Source: Verrucomicrobiota bacterium (GTDB lineage Bacteria; Verrucomicrobiota; Verrucomicrobiia; Opitutales; UBA2995). Taken from it: a stretch of DNA of 61,464 nt. The stretch's first letter is position 1. Each line of letters begins with the position of its first letter. This document shows, piece after piece, positions 30,315-40,751 of this stretch. Made by a program: the position numbers and the translations under genes. The DNA is taken from the NCBI GenBank assembly GCA_027622555.1, contig JAQBYJ010000024.1:1-61464 (forward strand), in the 5' to 3' direction. The notes under the pieces were generated by a model. The model did not search any database. It was not told the DNA's origin and saw only the letters and a list, made by a program, of their open reading frames with translations.

Positions 30315-31547
30315 TTAATAATCTTTAAGCAGGTCCTTGTGGGCTTTGCTTCGTGCACGCAAACGCAACGCTTGAAGGTGAATGAATCCCGTTGCGTCGT
30401 CTGGATTGTAATCGCTCGCAACACCTTCCATCGACGCAACCTTCTCATCATACAAAGAGTAGGGAGATTTTCTTCCCACCGTTGTAATGTTTCCTTTATA
30501 CAACTTCAGGCGAACGGTACCTGAAACAGATTGCTGACTGTGATCAATCAATGCCTGCAACGCTTCCCTCTCCGGAGCATACCAAAAGCCGTTATAAACC
30601 AGCTGGGCATACTTTGGAATCAGGCTATCACGAAGATGCATGAGCTCACGGTCCATGGTCAGGGTTTCTAATTGGCGATGGCCGTGAATAAGTATGGATC
30701 CTCCGGGTGTTTCATAAACACCTCTACTCTTCATTCCGACGAAACGATTTTCAACGATGTCAACTCGCCCAATACCATGCCTGCCAGCAATTTTGTTTAG
30801 GCTTTTAAGGATTGCTGCTGGATTGCCAGCCACTCCGTTGACCGCTACGCAGTCTCCCCTTTCAAACTCTAATTCCAAATACTCTGGTTCATTGGGGGCG
30901 TCTGTCGGGTCAACTGTCAGTTTAAACATGGATTTGTTATCCAGAGTTGTCGGATCAAACCAAGGGTCTTCAAGAATGCCTGCTTCATAAGAGATATGGA
31001 GTAGGTTTCTATCCATCGAGTAGGGTTTTGACGAGGACGCTTCAACATTGATCCCGTTGGCTGCACAATAATTGATCATCTCGGTTCGCCCCGGAAATGC
31101 TTGGCGGAAAATGTCCATACGCCAGGGAGAAATGACTTCCATATGTGGCGATAGAGCCGCGTAAGTGAGTTCAAAACGAACTTGGTCATTTCCCTTTCCG
31201 GTGGCTCCGTGAGCCAACGCATTTGCTCCCGTTTTTTTGGCGATCCCAATTTGAGCTTTGGCTATCAAAGGCCGCGCTATGGATGTACCGAGTAGATATT
31301 GGCCTTCATAAATGGCGTTAGCCCGTATGATCGGATAGATAAAATCACTCGCGAACTCCTCTACCAAATCAATTGTATGATGTTCGCTCGCACCGGTCGC
31401 TTTCGCTTTTTCTTCCAGCCCATCGAGTTCTTCTTCCTGTCCGACATCTGCGGCAAAGGTAATAATTTCGGCGTTGTAGTGATCTTTAAGCCAACGAACC
31501 AGAACAGACGTGTCCAGGCCGCCAGAATATGCGAGTACGATTTTCAT
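30315..31547 (-). CDS. argG: Argininosuccinate synthase
   Basis: The 410-residue protein has the ATP-pyrophosphatase P-loop [15 protein letters not shown] at the N-terminus and [13 protein letters not shown] in the middle, both invariant in ArgG. It joins citrulline and aspartate at the expense of ATP. It is the last of five arginine genes, 18 bases after argF. No argH lies in the window. Confidence 0.97.
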   Translation of the reverse strand: MKIVLAYSGGLDTSVLVRWLKDHYNAEIITFAADVGQEEELDGLEEKAKATGASEHHTIDLVEEFASDFIYPIIRANAIYEGQYLLGTSIARPLIAKAQIGIAKKTGANALAHGATGKGNDQVRFELTYAALSPHMEVISPWRMDIFRQAFPGRTEMINYCAANGINVEASSSKPYSMDRNLLHISYEAGILEDPWFDPTTLDNKSMFKLTVDPTDAPNEPEYLELEFERGDCVAVNGVAGNPAAILKSLNKIAGRHGIGRVDIVENRFVGMKSRGVYETPGGSILIHGHRQLETLTMDRELMHLRDSLIPKYAQLVYNGFWYAPEREALQALIDHSQQSVSGTVRLKLYKGNITTVGRKSPYSLYDEKVASMEGVASDYNPDDATGFIHLQALRLRARSKAHKDLLKDY

Positions 31548-31565
31548 AGTGTGATAATGGGAAAA

Positions 31566-32510
31566 TTATTTTTTTGAGGCATTGGCCAAGACGGCTAGAA
31601 TTGCTTTTTGTGCATGTAGTCGATTTTCCGCCTGATCGAAGATCACTGAAGCCGAACTGTCCAGTACCTCTTGCGTCACTTCTTCACCTGCGTGCGCCGG
31701 CAAGCAGTGCAAAAACAAAGCATCTGACTTTGCCGCATTCATTATTTTTTGGGTCACCTGGTAAGGATTCAGGATCTGAAGTCTCTCCTCTTTTTCTGCT
31801 TCCATACCCATACTTACCCACACGTCGGTATAAACTGCGTCCGCACCTTCAACCGCTTCCATGGGATCGGTGTGGTATGACCAAGTTGGCTCAAGTCCAG
31901 ACTGCTTGATCGTTTCTTTTATGTGCGGACCTGGTTCAAAACCTTCTGGGCCAGCAAGCGCTATTTCCATTCCAAAGAGTGCGGCCCCGAGCATCCAGGA
32001 ATTACCCATGTTACAGGCGGTATCTCCGAGGAAAGCGATTTTCTTTCCTTTCAAAGATTCAAGAAGCAGTCCTCCATTCGACCACCGCTCTGCCATAGTA
32101 AACGCATCCGAATAGATCTGGCACGGGTGAAGGAAATCTGAGAGTGCATTCACAACCGGAATAGAACCTTCTGCGGCAAACTCTTCTAAAAGCGAATGCT
32201 CATAACACCGAATAATTATTCCATGTAAGTATCGAGACAGTACTTTTGCCGTGTCTGCGATCGGTTCCCCCCGACTTATTTGGATATCATTTTTATTTAG
32301 GTAAAGTGCATTTCCTCCCAGCTCATGAATGCCGACTTCAAAGGAAACGCGGGTCCTGGTACTCGATTTAAAAAATAGCATTCCCCAGGACTGCCCGTCT
32401 AAAATGGAATGTGTCTTGTGTCCTCTTTGTTTTTTAAACTGCTTGGCTAAAGAAAATACCTCCTCGACTTCTGAGTGCTTAAAATCTGTTGATTTCAGAA
32501 AGTGTTTCAT
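31566..32510 (-). CDS. argF: Ornithine carbamoyltransferase
   Basis: The 314-residue protein has the carbamoyl-phosphate motif KSSTRTRVSFEVG near residue 55, HPCQIYSDAFT, and the ornithine-binding loop HCLPAHAGEEV. It makes citrulline from ornithine and carbamoyl phosphate. It sits between argD (6 bases upstream) and argG. Confidence 0.96.
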   Translation of the reverse strand: MKHFLKSTDFKHSEVEEVFSLAKQFKKQRGHKTHSILDGQSWGMLFFKSSTRTRVSFEVGIHELGGNALYLNKNDIQISRGEPIADTAKVLSRYLHGIIIRCYEHSLLEEFAAEGSIPVVNALSDFLHPCQIYSDAFTMAERWSNGGLLLESLKGKKIAFLGDTACNMGNSWMLGAALFGMEIALAGPEGFEPGPHIKETIKQSGLEPTWSYHTDPMEAVEGADAVYTDVWVSMGMEAEKEERLQILNPYQVTQKIMNAAKSDALFLHCLPAHAGEEVTQEVLDSSASVIFDQAENRLHAQKAILAVLANASKK

Positions 32511-32516
32511 AATAAA

Positions 32517-33737
32517 TTACTGGTTGGTAATTGGAGTTGCGACTTCACTAAAAACAGAAGCCAGTATCTCAATCGATTTTTGAAGGCTTGTTTCTGCAAC
32601 TGTGAGAGGCGGTAATAGCCTTAGGACGTTTCCACCTGCTCTTACTGTAAGTAGCCCTTTCCCCTCGAGCTGCTTCTGGATGTTCGTTGGATCTTCTTTA
32701 AAATCTAAACCGATTAAAAACCCTCTGCCTCTGACCTCATTCAGGATATCGAATTGGTCTTTCAGTGCTTCAAGTTGTTGAATCCAGGGTTGGGACAGTT
32801 CTTTTACGCGTGTCAGGAGGTCTTCCTTTTCTATCGTATCGAGGACGGCCAATGCGGCTGCACATGCTAATGGATTCCCACCGAAGGTGCTACCGTGGCT
32901 TCCGGGTTTAAACAGCCCCGCGTAAGCTTCACTAATCCAAACAGCTCCGATTGGAAATCCTCCTCCGAGTCCTTTAGCCATTCCAACCGCGTCAGCTTTG
33001 ATATCCGCAATTTCATGGGCGAAAAATGTCCCCGTTCTACCGTTTCCACTTTGTACCTCGTCGATTAGTAACAGGATATTTTTTGCTGTACAAAGGGCCC
33101 GAAGCTCTTGCAAAAATTCTTTTGAGGCAACGTGAATTCCTCCCTCTCCCTGAATCGGTTCAATGAGAACCGCTGCGGTATCTTCGTCCATCAGCGCCGC
33201 AAAGCTCTGAATATCATTCAACTTTCCTACCGGGAAATTGGGGAGCATTGGGAAAAATCCCTTTTGGATTTTTTCCTGGGGAGTTGCACTCATGCCACCA
33301 AAGGTTCTTCCATGAAACCCGTTATTTGAAACGATGACTTTTGTGGCTGGGGATTCGGTACCCGATTTATGAATACCGAAAAGTCGAGAAAGCTTAATCA
33401 AGGTTTCGCTGGATTCGGTGCCGCTGTTACAAAAGAATATCCTCCCTGGTCCTGCGATAGAAACAAGAGCCTCTGCAAGGTCACCTTGGGGTTTGATTCT
33501 AAACAAGTTGCTTACATGAATTAGGATTTCTGCCTGGCCCTGAATTGCTTTGACCAGGGCAGGGTGGCAATGCCCCAAGCCGACTGTTGCAATCCCCGTG
33601 GTAAAATCCAGGTATTGTTTGTTGTTTTCATCCCAAACGAATTCACCTTCGCCTTTTACCAAGGTAATGCTCGGAGCACTGTAGTTGTTCAACCGGTACT
33701 TTGTGTATTGGGTTTCGGTGGATTTTGTAAAATTCAT
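32517..33737 (-). CDS. argD: Acetylornithine aminotransferase
   Basis: The 406-residue class III aminotransferase has the PLP lysine in VGMAKGLGGGFPIGA, the upstream LLIDEVQSGNGRTGTFFAHE and the phosphate-binding NSGTESSETLIKLSR. It converts N-acetylglutamate semialdehyde to N-acetylornithine. A role in succinyl-diaminopimelate synthesis is also possible, as ArgD enzymes often serve both. Confidence 0.94.
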   Translation of the reverse strand: MNFTKSTETQYTKYRLNNYSAPSITLVKGEGEFVWDENNKQYLDFTTGIATVGLGHCHPALVKAIQGQAEILIHVSNLFRIKPQGDLAEALVSIAGPGRIFFCNSGTESSETLIKLSRLFGIHKSGTESPATKVIVSNNGFHGRTFGGMSATPQEKIQKGFFPMLPNFPVGKLNDIQSFAALMDEDTAAVLIEPIQGEGGIHVASKEFLQELRALCTAKNILLLIDEVQSGNGRTGTFFAHEIADIKADAVGMAKGLGGGFPIGAVWISEAYAGLFKPGSHGSTFGGNPLACAAALAVLDTIEKEDLLTRVKELSQPWIQQLEALKDQFDILNEVRGRGFLIGLDFKEDPTNIQKQLEGKGLLTVRAGGNVLRLLPPLTVAETSLQKSIEILASVFSEVATPITNQ

Positions 33738-33745
33738 GACTATTC

Positions 33746-34642
33746 CTAATGAACGATTTCTGTTCCTACGCCTTTGTCTGTGAAAATTTCCAATAGGATG
33801 CTGTGCGGTAGCCGTCCGTGAACAAAATGCACACGTTGAACACCTTCTTGTAACGCTTTGATTGCCGAGTCTACTTTCGGAAGCATTCCTTTTCCGATGA
33901 CCCCTTCTTTCTTTAAGCCATTTACTTCGCTCGCTAGTAAAGTTGAAATGATCGAATTATGATCTTCCGGGTCTCGTAATAAGCCTGGAACGTCAGTCAT
34001 GTATACCAATCTCCGGGCACGAAGATTGCAGGCAACATGAGCGGCTGCGACGTCCGCGTTTATATTATAGAGATTTCCTTCGTCATCACTTCCTATGGGA
34101 GAAATAATCGGTGTGTAGCCTTGTGAAATGGCTCGTTTGATCAGTCTAGACCTTACGAATTGGATATCGCCGACAAATCCCAGATCGACTGGATTCCCTT
34201 CCGAGTCTTTTTCGAGTTTTGAACAGGTAAACAAATTCTGTCCGTTTACGCCCAGCGGTTTACCTTTATTGGCTTGAAGCAATTCACAGATGTCCAGATT
34301 CACAGATTTATTTAGAGTCCGCTCAACGATGGAAACCGTTTCCTTATCGGTGAATCGAAGACCATTAATAAACAAAGGTTTAATGCCCGCGTCTTCCATC
34401 GCCGAGCTTATCGCTTTGCCGCCACCGTGCACGACTACAACGTGGATACCAACCGCCGCTAAAAACACAATATCCTGAGCCACGCGACTCCTAACTATTG
34501 GATCTTTATCGTCCATGAAACTGCCTCCATACTTAACAACAAAGATGCTGTCCTTAAATGTTTGAATATATGGGAGCGCTTCCAATAGCACTTCTGCTTT
34601 TGCAATCACTTCTTTTTCAGAGAGGGTATGAGCTATTTCCAT
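33746..34642 (-). CDS. argB: Acetylglutamate kinase
   Basis: The 298-residue amino-acid kinase has [11 protein letters not shown] near residue 35, [18 protein letters not shown], and [15 protein letters not shown]. Its longer N-terminal segment before VVKYGG (about 35 residues) is of the kind seen in arginine-sensitive hexameric forms, so feedback inhibition by arginine is plausible. It lies 17 bases downstream of argC. Confidence 0.95.
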   Translation of the reverse strand: MEIAHTLSEKEVIAKAEVLLEALPYIQTFKDSIFVVKYGGSFMDDKDPIVRSRVAQDIVFLAAVGIHVVVVHGGGKAISSAMEDAGIKPLFINGLRFTDKETVSIVERTLNKSVNLDICELLQANKGKPLGVNGQNLFTCSKLEKDSEGNPVDLGFVGDIQFVRSRLIKRAISQGYTPIISPIGSDDEGNLYNINADVAAAHVACNLRARRLVYMTDVPGLLRDPEDHNSIISTLLASEVNGLKKEGVIGKGMLPKVDSAIKALQEGVQRVHFVHGRLPHSILLEIFTDKGVGTEIVH

Positions 34643-34659
34643 GATTCCTGGTTTGAGGA

Positions 34660-35685
34660 TTAGATAAGGCCGGCTGTTTCTTCAAAGTTACACCAAACGT
34701 TCATGATTTGGATAGCTTGACCTGCAGCACCTTTCATCAAGTTATCTTCAGCAGAAGTGATCAAAAGGTTATTCGTTCTGGCATCATAGATTGCTGAGAA
34801 ATCAATCCGGTTAGTTTGGCAAACCCATTTCGTGTCTGGAGCATTACCCGATTCTAGAATGGAAATGAAGGGTTTATCCGCATAAATCTCATTCCATGTT
34901 TCGTATACTTTTTCGAGACAGTTTCCGGAGTTTGAAATTGTAATCGTTGTCGCAATACCCCGGTTAAGAGGGACAATGTGCGGGGTGAACTGGACCATGA
35001 TTTCTTTTCCCGCAAATATAGATAGCTGCTCTTCAATTTCGGATAAATGCCTATGCTTTACCAAGCCGTAAGCTTTAGTACTTTCATTCCTTTCACAGTA
35101 TAAAAAGTCTTCGGCAAGTTTTCTGCCAGCGCCACTGACTCCGCTTAATGAATTAATAACGATGCCATTACCATCAATGATGTTGTTTTTAACCAAAGGT
35201 AGTAGAGGAACCAATACACTCGTTGGGTAACAACCAGGTGCAGCGATCAGTTTGTTGTCCTGCCAACCGTTCGGGGTTATTTCAGGTATAACATAAGACG
35301 ATTTACCCAACCACTCTGGATAAGGGTGAGGGTGTCCATAGTACTCCTCATAAACGTTGGCTGAGCTAAGTCTGAAATCGGCGCTAAGATCAATTACGCG
35401 TTTTCCGGCCATGCAAAGTGGGACCGCATATTCGCTGGCAACCCCGTGGGGAAGGGCCAGAAAGACCAAATCCAAATCCGGGTGGTCAGCCAGTTCTTCA
35501 GGATCAGAGGCGGAAAACAAAAGTCCTTGCCCTCTGTTTCTGAGGCTTGGGAATACAGACTCTACGGACTTACCCACCAAGGAACGTGAAGTCACCGTGG
35601 TGAGTGAAATATTCGGATGATCTAAAAGTAGGGAGAGCAAGACCTCTCCGGAGTATCCAGATGCGCCTACTATGCCGATGTTCAT
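34660..35685 (-). CDS. argC: N-acetyl-gamma-glutamyl-phosphate reductase
   Basis: The 341-residue protein has the N-terminal NADP fold [21 protein letters not shown] and the catalytic cysteine in [18 protein letters not shown]. It reduces acetylglutamyl phosphate to the semialdehyde. It is the first gene of argC-argB-argD-argF-argG, with gaps of 6-18 bases. No ARG-box-like palindrome is obvious in the ~100 bases upstream. Confidence 0.96.
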   Translation of the reverse strand: MNIGIVGASGYSGEVLLSLLLDHPNISLTTVTSRSLVGKSVESVFPSLRNRGQGLLFSASDPEELADHPDLDLVFLALPHGVASEYAVPLCMAGKRVIDLSADFRLSSANVYEEYYGHPHPYPEWLGKSSYVIPEITPNGWQDNKLIAAPGCYPTSVLVPLLPLVKNNIIDGNGIVINSLSGVSGAGRKLAEDFLYCERNESTKAYGLVKHRHLSEIEEQLSIFAGKEIMVQFTPHIVPLNRGIATTITISNSGNCLEKVYETWNEIYADKPFISILESGNAPDTKWVCQTNRIDFSAIYDARTNNLLITSAEDNLMKGAAGQAIQIMNVWCNFEETAGLI

Positions 35686-35735
35686 GAGATGTTTTTTAAA
35701 ATATGTAGGAAGTATTATAAATTTGGAAATAAAAA

Positions 35736-35761
35736 GCCCTCCGAGGTATTCCTGGGAGGGC
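35736..35761 (-). terminator. Rho-independent terminator after rplM-rpsI
   Basis: On the minus strand GCCCTCC pairs with GGAGGGC around a 12-base loop and is followed by TTTTTATTT. It lies about 30 bases after the rpsI stop and separates the ribosomal operon from argC. Confidence 0.8.
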
Positions 35762-35789
35762 GTAAAGAGGTAGAACCTGTGGTCCCGGA

Positions 35790-36185
35790 TTAACGCTTTG
35801 AAAATTGGAAACGTTTACGGGCTCCTGGTTGACCTGCCTTTTTACGCTCGCGGCGGCGAGGATCTCGTCGTAAATGTCCGCCTTTTTTCAATGGGATTCT
35901 TAATTCTTCGTCAAATTTGAGCAGTGCTCTGGCTATTCCATGAGCGCAGGCTGTTGCTTGGCCGTTTACGCCACCGCCTTCAACTTTAGCTATTACGTCG
36001 AACTTTCCTTTTTGTTCGATCGTATTAAAAGGTCCTTCAACCGTACGAACAGCTTGATCAAGGCTGAAATAGTCCGCCAGCTCCTTATCGTTGACTTGTA
36101 TTTTGCCTTCCCCTTCAACGAGGCGAATACGAGCAGACGCTGTTTTACGCCTTCCAGTTCCTAAATATATAGTTTCGTTACTCAT
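35790..36185 (-). CDS. rpsI: 30S ribosomal protein S9
   Basis: I place the start at the ATG at 36185 (MSNETIYLGTGRRKTASAR, 131 residues). A longer frame to 36251 would overlap rplM and is not typical. The C-terminal GHLRRDPRRRERKKAGQPGA and the final FQFSKR match the basic S9 tail that reaches the P-site tRNA. It follows rplM after 16 bases, the usual L13-S9 pair. Confidence 0.96.
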   Translation of the reverse strand: MSNETIYLGTGRRKTASARIRLVEGEGKIQVNDKELADYFSLDQAVRTVEGPFNTIEQKGKFDVIAKVEGGGVNGQATACAHGIARALLKFDEELRIPLKKGGHLRRDPRRRERKKAGQPGARKRFQFSKR

Positions 36186-36201
36186 AGGTTTAAATCGAAT
36201 G

Positions 36202-36624
36202 CTAGAGCGCAATCGGCTCTTGGGCTTCATGAGGATGATTTGGACCGGCATAAACTTTTAGTTTCCGGAACATTTGTCTGCCTAGGTTGTTTCTTGGCAT
36301 CATTCCTTTTATTGCGTGGCGTAAAATAAAATCGGGTCTTTTTTCGCGAAAATCAGCTAAGGTTCGGTAATATTCGTTTCCAACCCAACCCGTGTAGAAC
36401 ATATAGGTTTTGTTTTGTTCTTTTTTCCCTGTAACCGCAATTTTTTCGGCATTAGTGATGATCACAAAATCGCCGGTATCCACATGAGGAGTATACGTAG
36501 GTTTGTCACGACCCCGAAGGATATTGGCAATCTTTACTGACAATCTTCCTAGCGTTTGTCCTGTCGCGTCGACAACGTACCACTTTCTTTGGACGGTCTC
36601 TTTCTTGGCTAATGTGGTTTTCAT
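36202..36624 (-). CDS. rplM: 50S ribosomal protein L13
   Basis: The 140-residue protein has the L13 run KWYVVDATGQTLGRLSVKIA, DKPTYTPHVDTGDFVIITNA, and AIKGMMPRNNLGRQMFRKL. It is an early-assembly protein of the large subunit. It is first in the rplM-rpsI operon. Confidence 0.97.
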   Translation of the reverse strand: MKTTLAKKETVQRKWYVVDATGQTLGRLSVKIANILRGRDKPTYTPHVDTGDFVIITNAEKIAVTGKKEQNKTYMFYTGWVGNEYYRTLADFREKRPDFILRHAIKGMMPRNNLGRQMFRKLKVYAGPNHPHEAQEPIAL

Positions 36625-36702
36625 ATATTTGGAGAAAGGGGGAGAAAATGCATAGTTGATTTTGCTTTGTCAACTATCGAGACGATCAAAAATGATAAAA
36701 TA

Positions 36703-36728
36703 AAAGCCTGTCCAAATGGACAGGCTTT
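36703..36728 (-). terminator. Rho-independent terminator after the outer-membrane protein gene
   Basis: AAAGCCTGTCC and GGACAGGCTTT form a perfect 11-bp stem with loop ATTT on the minus strand, followed by TATTTTATCATTTTTG. It ends the transcript of the gene at 36752-37405 and shields rplM from read-through. Confidence 0.88.
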
Positions 36729-36751
36729 GTTGAAAATTTTGTGGTTATTTC

Positions 36752-37405
36752 TTACCAGCCAGTGCTGATAGAAGCACCAAACCAAACTTCGTCCTCCGGT
36801 CCGTCCGATCCATCGGAGTAACGGATTCCTATGCTTGAAGAAGCGGTGTCGCTCAAGCTATAAACTATGTCAGCAGAAGCACCAAAATAGTTGTAGTCGA
36901 AACCCATGCCATCAACATAACCCAAAAATGCGGATACATCGATAGAAGCCTTTTCGTCCATTTCCCAGCTTTCTCCGATTGAGCCTTCAACTGTAAAAGC
37001 TTCAAGATCAAGATCGTAGAAAAATGTGACTGTCGGATCAAGGTCAGCTTCGAAGCCAAATGACGCATAAAGCTCAAACGTTTCAGAGTTTTGCCCGGAT
37101 TCCGGGTAAAAATATAGAGTTCCACCAACATCGAGGCCAATACCTTCAGCGATATCAAAAGCTAAGCCTCCGTAAAAATCGAACTCATTGTCGAAACTGC
37201 CTGTTATTGGCTGATTAGTCCAAAAACCGAGATGGGCATCACCGAAGTTTGCTTCGACGGTGGCGACCATGCTTTCATCCGCAAGTGCAAACCCACGAAA
37301 TACATATTGTGATTCATAGCCAACACTCATAGTTACTTCTGAGTCTTGTGCTTTGAGTGAGGAGATTGCTGCAAGAGTTGCAGCTAATACTAGTAGCTTT
37401 TTCAT
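36752..37405 (-). CDS. Outer-membrane beta-barrel protein, TorF-like putative porin
   Basis: The 217-residue protein has a signal peptide ending in SLKA and then SVGYESQYVFRGFALADES, the opening strand pattern of TorF/Gcw_chp-type putative porins. Alternating hydrophobic strands rich in Asp, Gly and aromatic residues continue to a terminal SISTGW, with an aromatic last residue as barrel proteins have. The substrate is unknown. It has its own terminator. Confidence 0.75.
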   Translation of the reverse strand: MKKLLVLAATLAAISSLKAQDSEVTMSVGYESQYVFRGFALADESMVATVEANFGDAHLGFWTNQPITGSFDNEFDFYGGLAFDIAEGIGLDVGGTLYFYPESGQNSETFELYASFGFEADLDPTVTFFYDLDLEAFTVEGSIGESWEMDEKASIDVSAFLGYVDGMGFDYNYFGASADIVYSLSDTASSSIGIRYSDGSDGPEDEVWFGASISTGW

Positions 37406-37824
37406 ATTTATTTTCTGATTTCAGGTTAGTTCGAGTTCCACCAGGTGGCTTAATTGGTTAATTTCCTGATTAGGAATGTTTTGTAGAAAACAGTAAATTA
37501 AAGTCATCCTGATATATTAGTTCTTATCTTGGTCAAGCATTTAGCAGCTTGGATGCCAAGAAAGTAGTGTGTGGAGATTTTGTTTTAAAATAGGTTTTTT
37601 CGGCAATCGAGAACATTTTATTCCTTCAATATGCTTACTTTTAGACTGCTGCTGATCAAAATGTTTCAATTACTTTTGTTATAACAAACTTTTGGGGATA
37701 CCCTTTCGGTTCATTTATGATAAAAGATCGAGTGGTAAGCCGATAAAAAATAAGGCTAGCAATGACTGTCTTTTAAGCTAATGAGCAATTTACATAAGTT
37801 ATACAACCTGACATTGCTGAACCC
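37406..37824. other. Gene-free stretch between divergent genes
   Basis: About 420 AT-rich bases between the outer-membrane protein gene (minus) and the DUF423 gene (plus). It presumably holds both promoters. I see no RNA gene, long repeat or open frame with coding character. Confidence 0.5.
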
Positions 37825-38208
37825 ATGAATAAATTTCGCTTGATAGGAGCCTTGTACGGATTTGTCGGTGTGGCCTTGGGTGCCTTTGGCGCACATAGTT
37901 TGAAACCTTTACTTATTGAGAATGATCATGTGGATGTGTGGGAAAAGGCTACATTGTATCTATTTGTACATGCACTCGCCATATTGACCCTTCCCACCAT
38001 TGAATCCAAAGAAACCTTCGCCTCCTTCAAACTGGTTTACTGGAGTTGGATAGTTGGAGCCTTTCTTTTTTCAGGCTCATTGTATGTATTGGCACTGACC
38101 AATATCAGCAAACTAGGTATGATTACCCCACTTGGAGGAGTCGGCTTTCTCTTTGGATGGGGCACTTTAATCTATTCGATTGTTCAATCTAATCGCTCCG
38201 TTTCTTGA
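37825..38208 (+). CDS. DUF423 membrane protein
   Basis: The 127-residue protein has four hydrophobic segments. The opening LIGALYGFVGVALGAFGAHSL and the later SGSLYVLALTN and ITPLGGVGFLFGW are the DUF423 pattern. The molecular role of the family is unknown. Its stop overlaps the TTG start of the next gene, so the two are translationally coupled. Confidence 0.9.
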   Translation: MNKFRLIGALYGFVGVALGAFGAHSLKPLLIENDHVDVWEKATLYLFVHALAILTLPTIESKETFASFKLVYWSWIVGAFLFSGSLYVLALTNISKLGMITPLGGVGFLFGWGTLIYSIVQSNRSVS

Positions 38209-39620
38209 AATCCTATGAATCCACCAATTTTCCGGTAACCCCTGAGGTTGCAGGATTATTAAATGCTGTCGCGGAGATTGCCCTACCGATGATCGCAGGT
38301 GGTGCCGTTCGTGACTGGCTTATGGGAAAAGAAAGCAAGGATTTGGACGTGGAAGTGTTTGGATGCTCCTGGGAAGCCTTGATCCAAGTCCTCGAGATGT
38401 ATGGCAAAGTGAATGTCGTTGGAAAGAGCTTCGGCGTTGCGAAGGTTTGTGTTGGTGAATTGGAGATCGATTTTGCTTTGCCGAGATCCGAAGTGAAAAC
38501 GGCCGATGGGCATAGAGGATTTGATATAACTTCAGACCCCCAATTAGACCCGAAACAAGCAGCGTTGCGTAGAGATTTTACCTTGAACGCCATTTACTAC
38601 AGCTGGAAAGGCAAGGAGTTATTTGATCCTTTGAATGGGAAAAGAGATTTGGAAAATCAGGTTCTCAAGCATTGCAGCTCTGCGTTTAGCGAGGACCCGC
38701 TTCGCGTTCTGAGGGGATTTCAGTTTTGTAGTCGTTTTCAGCTAAAAACCTCTGAGGAAACATTAGTTGTCTGCCGCAATATCCAGGACGATTTTGCCCA
38801 ATTGCCCAGAGAACGTGTGTGGATGGAATGGGAAAAATGGGCAACCAGGGCAACCAAACCATCGTTGGGACTTAAGTTTCTAAAGGCAACGAGCTGGCTT
38901 GTACGCTTTCCTGAAATCAATGCCTTGGTCGATTGTCCACAAGATCCCGCCTGGCATCCGGAAGGGGACGTGTTTGTGCATACCTGTTATTGCTTGGATG
39001 CAATGGCCGAATCTGAAGCTTTTCAAAAGTCTGATCGCTTTGGTCGACTGACTCTCATGTTTGGGGTTCTTTGTCATGACTTTGGGAAGCCTCAAACGAC
39101 AATCAAAACTTTGAAAGACGGAAAAGATCACTGGGTCAGTCCCGGGCACGACCAACAAGGCATCCCTCTATCGGAGCGTTTTCTCCTAAGTATCGGAGCA
39201 CCCATGCACCTGATTCCCAAGGTTCAAGCCTTGGTTGGTTGTCATATGGCCTCAGTTCAAATATCCAGTCGGCCTTCTCTGCCTCAGGTGCGTCGGTTGG
39301 CTAAACGCGTTTTCCCTGCGACGATGAACCAATTGTTTGCTTTGATTCGTGCCGACCTCGCTGGCCGTCCGCCGCTTTCGCCAGATCCGAATCAAGGGTT
39401 ATTGTTATTAGAGGAAGTGGTCTCAGAGGAGAAACTTTCAACGAATGCTCCTAAACCGCTGGTGCTCGGACGTCATTTGATTGAAAGAGGTTTTCATCCA
39501 GGTAAAGATTTTAAGATCATTCTCGATGAATTATTTGAGCATCAATTGGATGGTCATTTCTCCAGCCTTGAAGAGGCCGAGCCTTATTTAAAAACGCTTT
39601 GTGACCGGTTCTTAAATTAG
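38205..39620 (+). CDS. CCA tRNA nucleotidyltransferase / poly(A) polymerase family with HD domain
   Basis: The 471-residue protein has the class II nucleotidyltransferase head: [10 protein letters not shown], then the metal-binding DLDVEVFG, and [11 protein letters not shown]. An HD phosphohydrolase-type domain follows ([14 protein letters not shown], about residues 288-300). CCA addition to tRNA or poly(A) addition cannot be separated by sight. The start is TTG at 38205, as no in-frame ATG precedes the conserved domain. Both tRNA genes in the window encode CCA, so the enzyme may act mostly in repair. Confidence 0.88.
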   Translation: MKSYESTNFPVTPEVAGLLNAVAEIALPMIAGGAVRDWLMGKESKDLDVEVFGCSWEALIQVLEMYGKVNVVGKSFGVAKVCVGELEIDFALPRSEVKTADGHRGFDITSDPQLDPKQAALRRDFTLNAIYYSWKGKELFDPLNGKRDLENQVLKHCSSAFSEDPLRVLRGFQFCSRFQLKTSEETLVVCRNIQDDFAQLPRERVWMEWEKWATRATKPSLGLKFLKATSWLVRFPEINALVDCPQDPAWHPEGDVFVHTCYCLDAMAESEAFQKSDRFGRLTLMFGVLCHDFGKPQTTIKTLKDGKDHWVSPGHDQQGIPLSERFLLSIGAPMHLIPKVQALVGCHMASVQISSRPSLPQVRRLAKRVFPATMNQLFALIRADLAGRPPLSPDPNQGLLLLEEVVSEEKLSTNAPKPLVLGRHLIERGFHPGKDFKIILDELFEHQLDGHFSSLEEAEPYLKTLCDRFLN

Positions 39621-39676
39621 GGCTGATTGACTTTGTCTCTCCAATTGTCCTAGCCATTCTTAAATATTTTAGAAAC

Positions 39677-40645
39677 ATGAGCAATTCAGGATTAAACTCT
39701 CTCGAGCAACTTAAGCAACTGACCAAAGTGGTCGCTGATACGGGTGACTTTGGACTCATCAAACAATACGAGCCGCAGGATGCGACCACCAACCCCAGCC
39801 TCATTTTTAAAGCACTTCAGCAGGAAGAGTATGCTGCCTTACTTGACCAGGCGGTTGGAGAGTTCAAGGGACACTCAGGTTCTGAGTCAGAGAAACTTGG
39901 ATTGATTATTGATCGTGTATTGATCCTTTTCGGATTGGAAATTCTTAAACTTATTCCGGGTAGGGTTTCTACTGAGGTTGATGCCCGTCTTTCGTTTGAT
40001 GCTCAGTCCACTTTCGATCGTGCGCGCAAGCTGATTGCTGACTACGCGGCTGAGGGTATAGATAAAGAAAGAATTCTCATAAAAATCGCCTCCACCTGGG
40101 AAGGCATCAAGGCCGCGGAAGTTCTTCAGGAAGAAGGTATCAACTGCAACATGACTTTGCTTTTTTCTCTTCCCCAAGCAGTGGGTTGCGCCGAGGCGAC
40201 CGCCAAACTCATCTCTCCATTTGTTGGCCGAATTATGGATTGGCATAAAGCGAAGACCGGACAGACGTATTCAGGCGAAAACGACCCTGGCGTTCAGTCG
40301 GTAAAAGAGATCTTCACTTATTATAAGAAATTTGGCTATTCAACTGAAGTCATGGGAGCGTCCTTTAGAAATACGGATGAGATTCTTGAATTGGCAGGGT
40401 GTGATCTTCTCACCATCAGCCCGGGATTGCTCGGGGAGTTGCAGGAGTCCCATGCAAGTGTTTCACAAAAGCTGGATGCTGGTGAAGCTAAAGAAGCATC
40501 GATTCAAAAGCTTGTCCTTGATGAAAGTACCTTTCGTTTTCTTATGAATGAAGACCCGATGGCCACTGAAAAGCTTGCCGAAGGAATTCGTCTTTTTGCA
40601 GCAGATATCGTAAAGCTGGAGGCAATTATCGCAGCTAAGCTTTAG
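39677..40645 (+). CDS. tal: Transaldolase
   Basis: The 322-residue protein has the TalB-type motifs [23 protein letters not shown], and the Schiff-base lysine in [17 protein letters not shown] (about K135). It moves dihydroxyacetone units in the non-oxidative pentose phosphate pathway. Its own terminator follows. Confidence 0.96.
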   Translation: MSNSGLNSLEQLKQLTKVVADTGDFGLIKQYEPQDATTNPSLIFKALQQEEYAALLDQAVGEFKGHSGSESEKLGLIIDRVLILFGLEILKLIPGRVSTEVDARLSFDAQSTFDRARKLIADYAAEGIDKERILIKIASTWEGIKAAEVLQEEGINCNMTLLFSLPQAVGCAEATAKLISPFVGRIMDWHKAKTGQTYSGENDPGVQSVKEIFTYYKKFGYSTEVMGASFRNTDEILELAGCDLLTISPGLLGELQESHASVSQKLDAGEAKEASIQKLVLDESTFRFLMNEDPMATEKLAEGIRLFAADIVKLEAIIAAKL

Positions 40646-40664
40646 TGCCTAGCTTCTACCCCTG

Positions 40665-40687
40665 ACTCAAGCCCACCTGGGGTGAGT
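40665..40687 (+). terminator. Probable terminator after transaldolase
   Basis: ACTCA and TGAGT close a hairpin with an inner CCC/GGG helix, followed by TTTATTTGG. The stem has an internal loop, so it is only moderately strong. Confidence 0.5.
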
Positions 40688-40751
40688 TTTATTTGGATTC
40701 TTTCTATATTGGAGTTGAATCGAGACTCATTCTCATTAAGTTTCCTTTCTT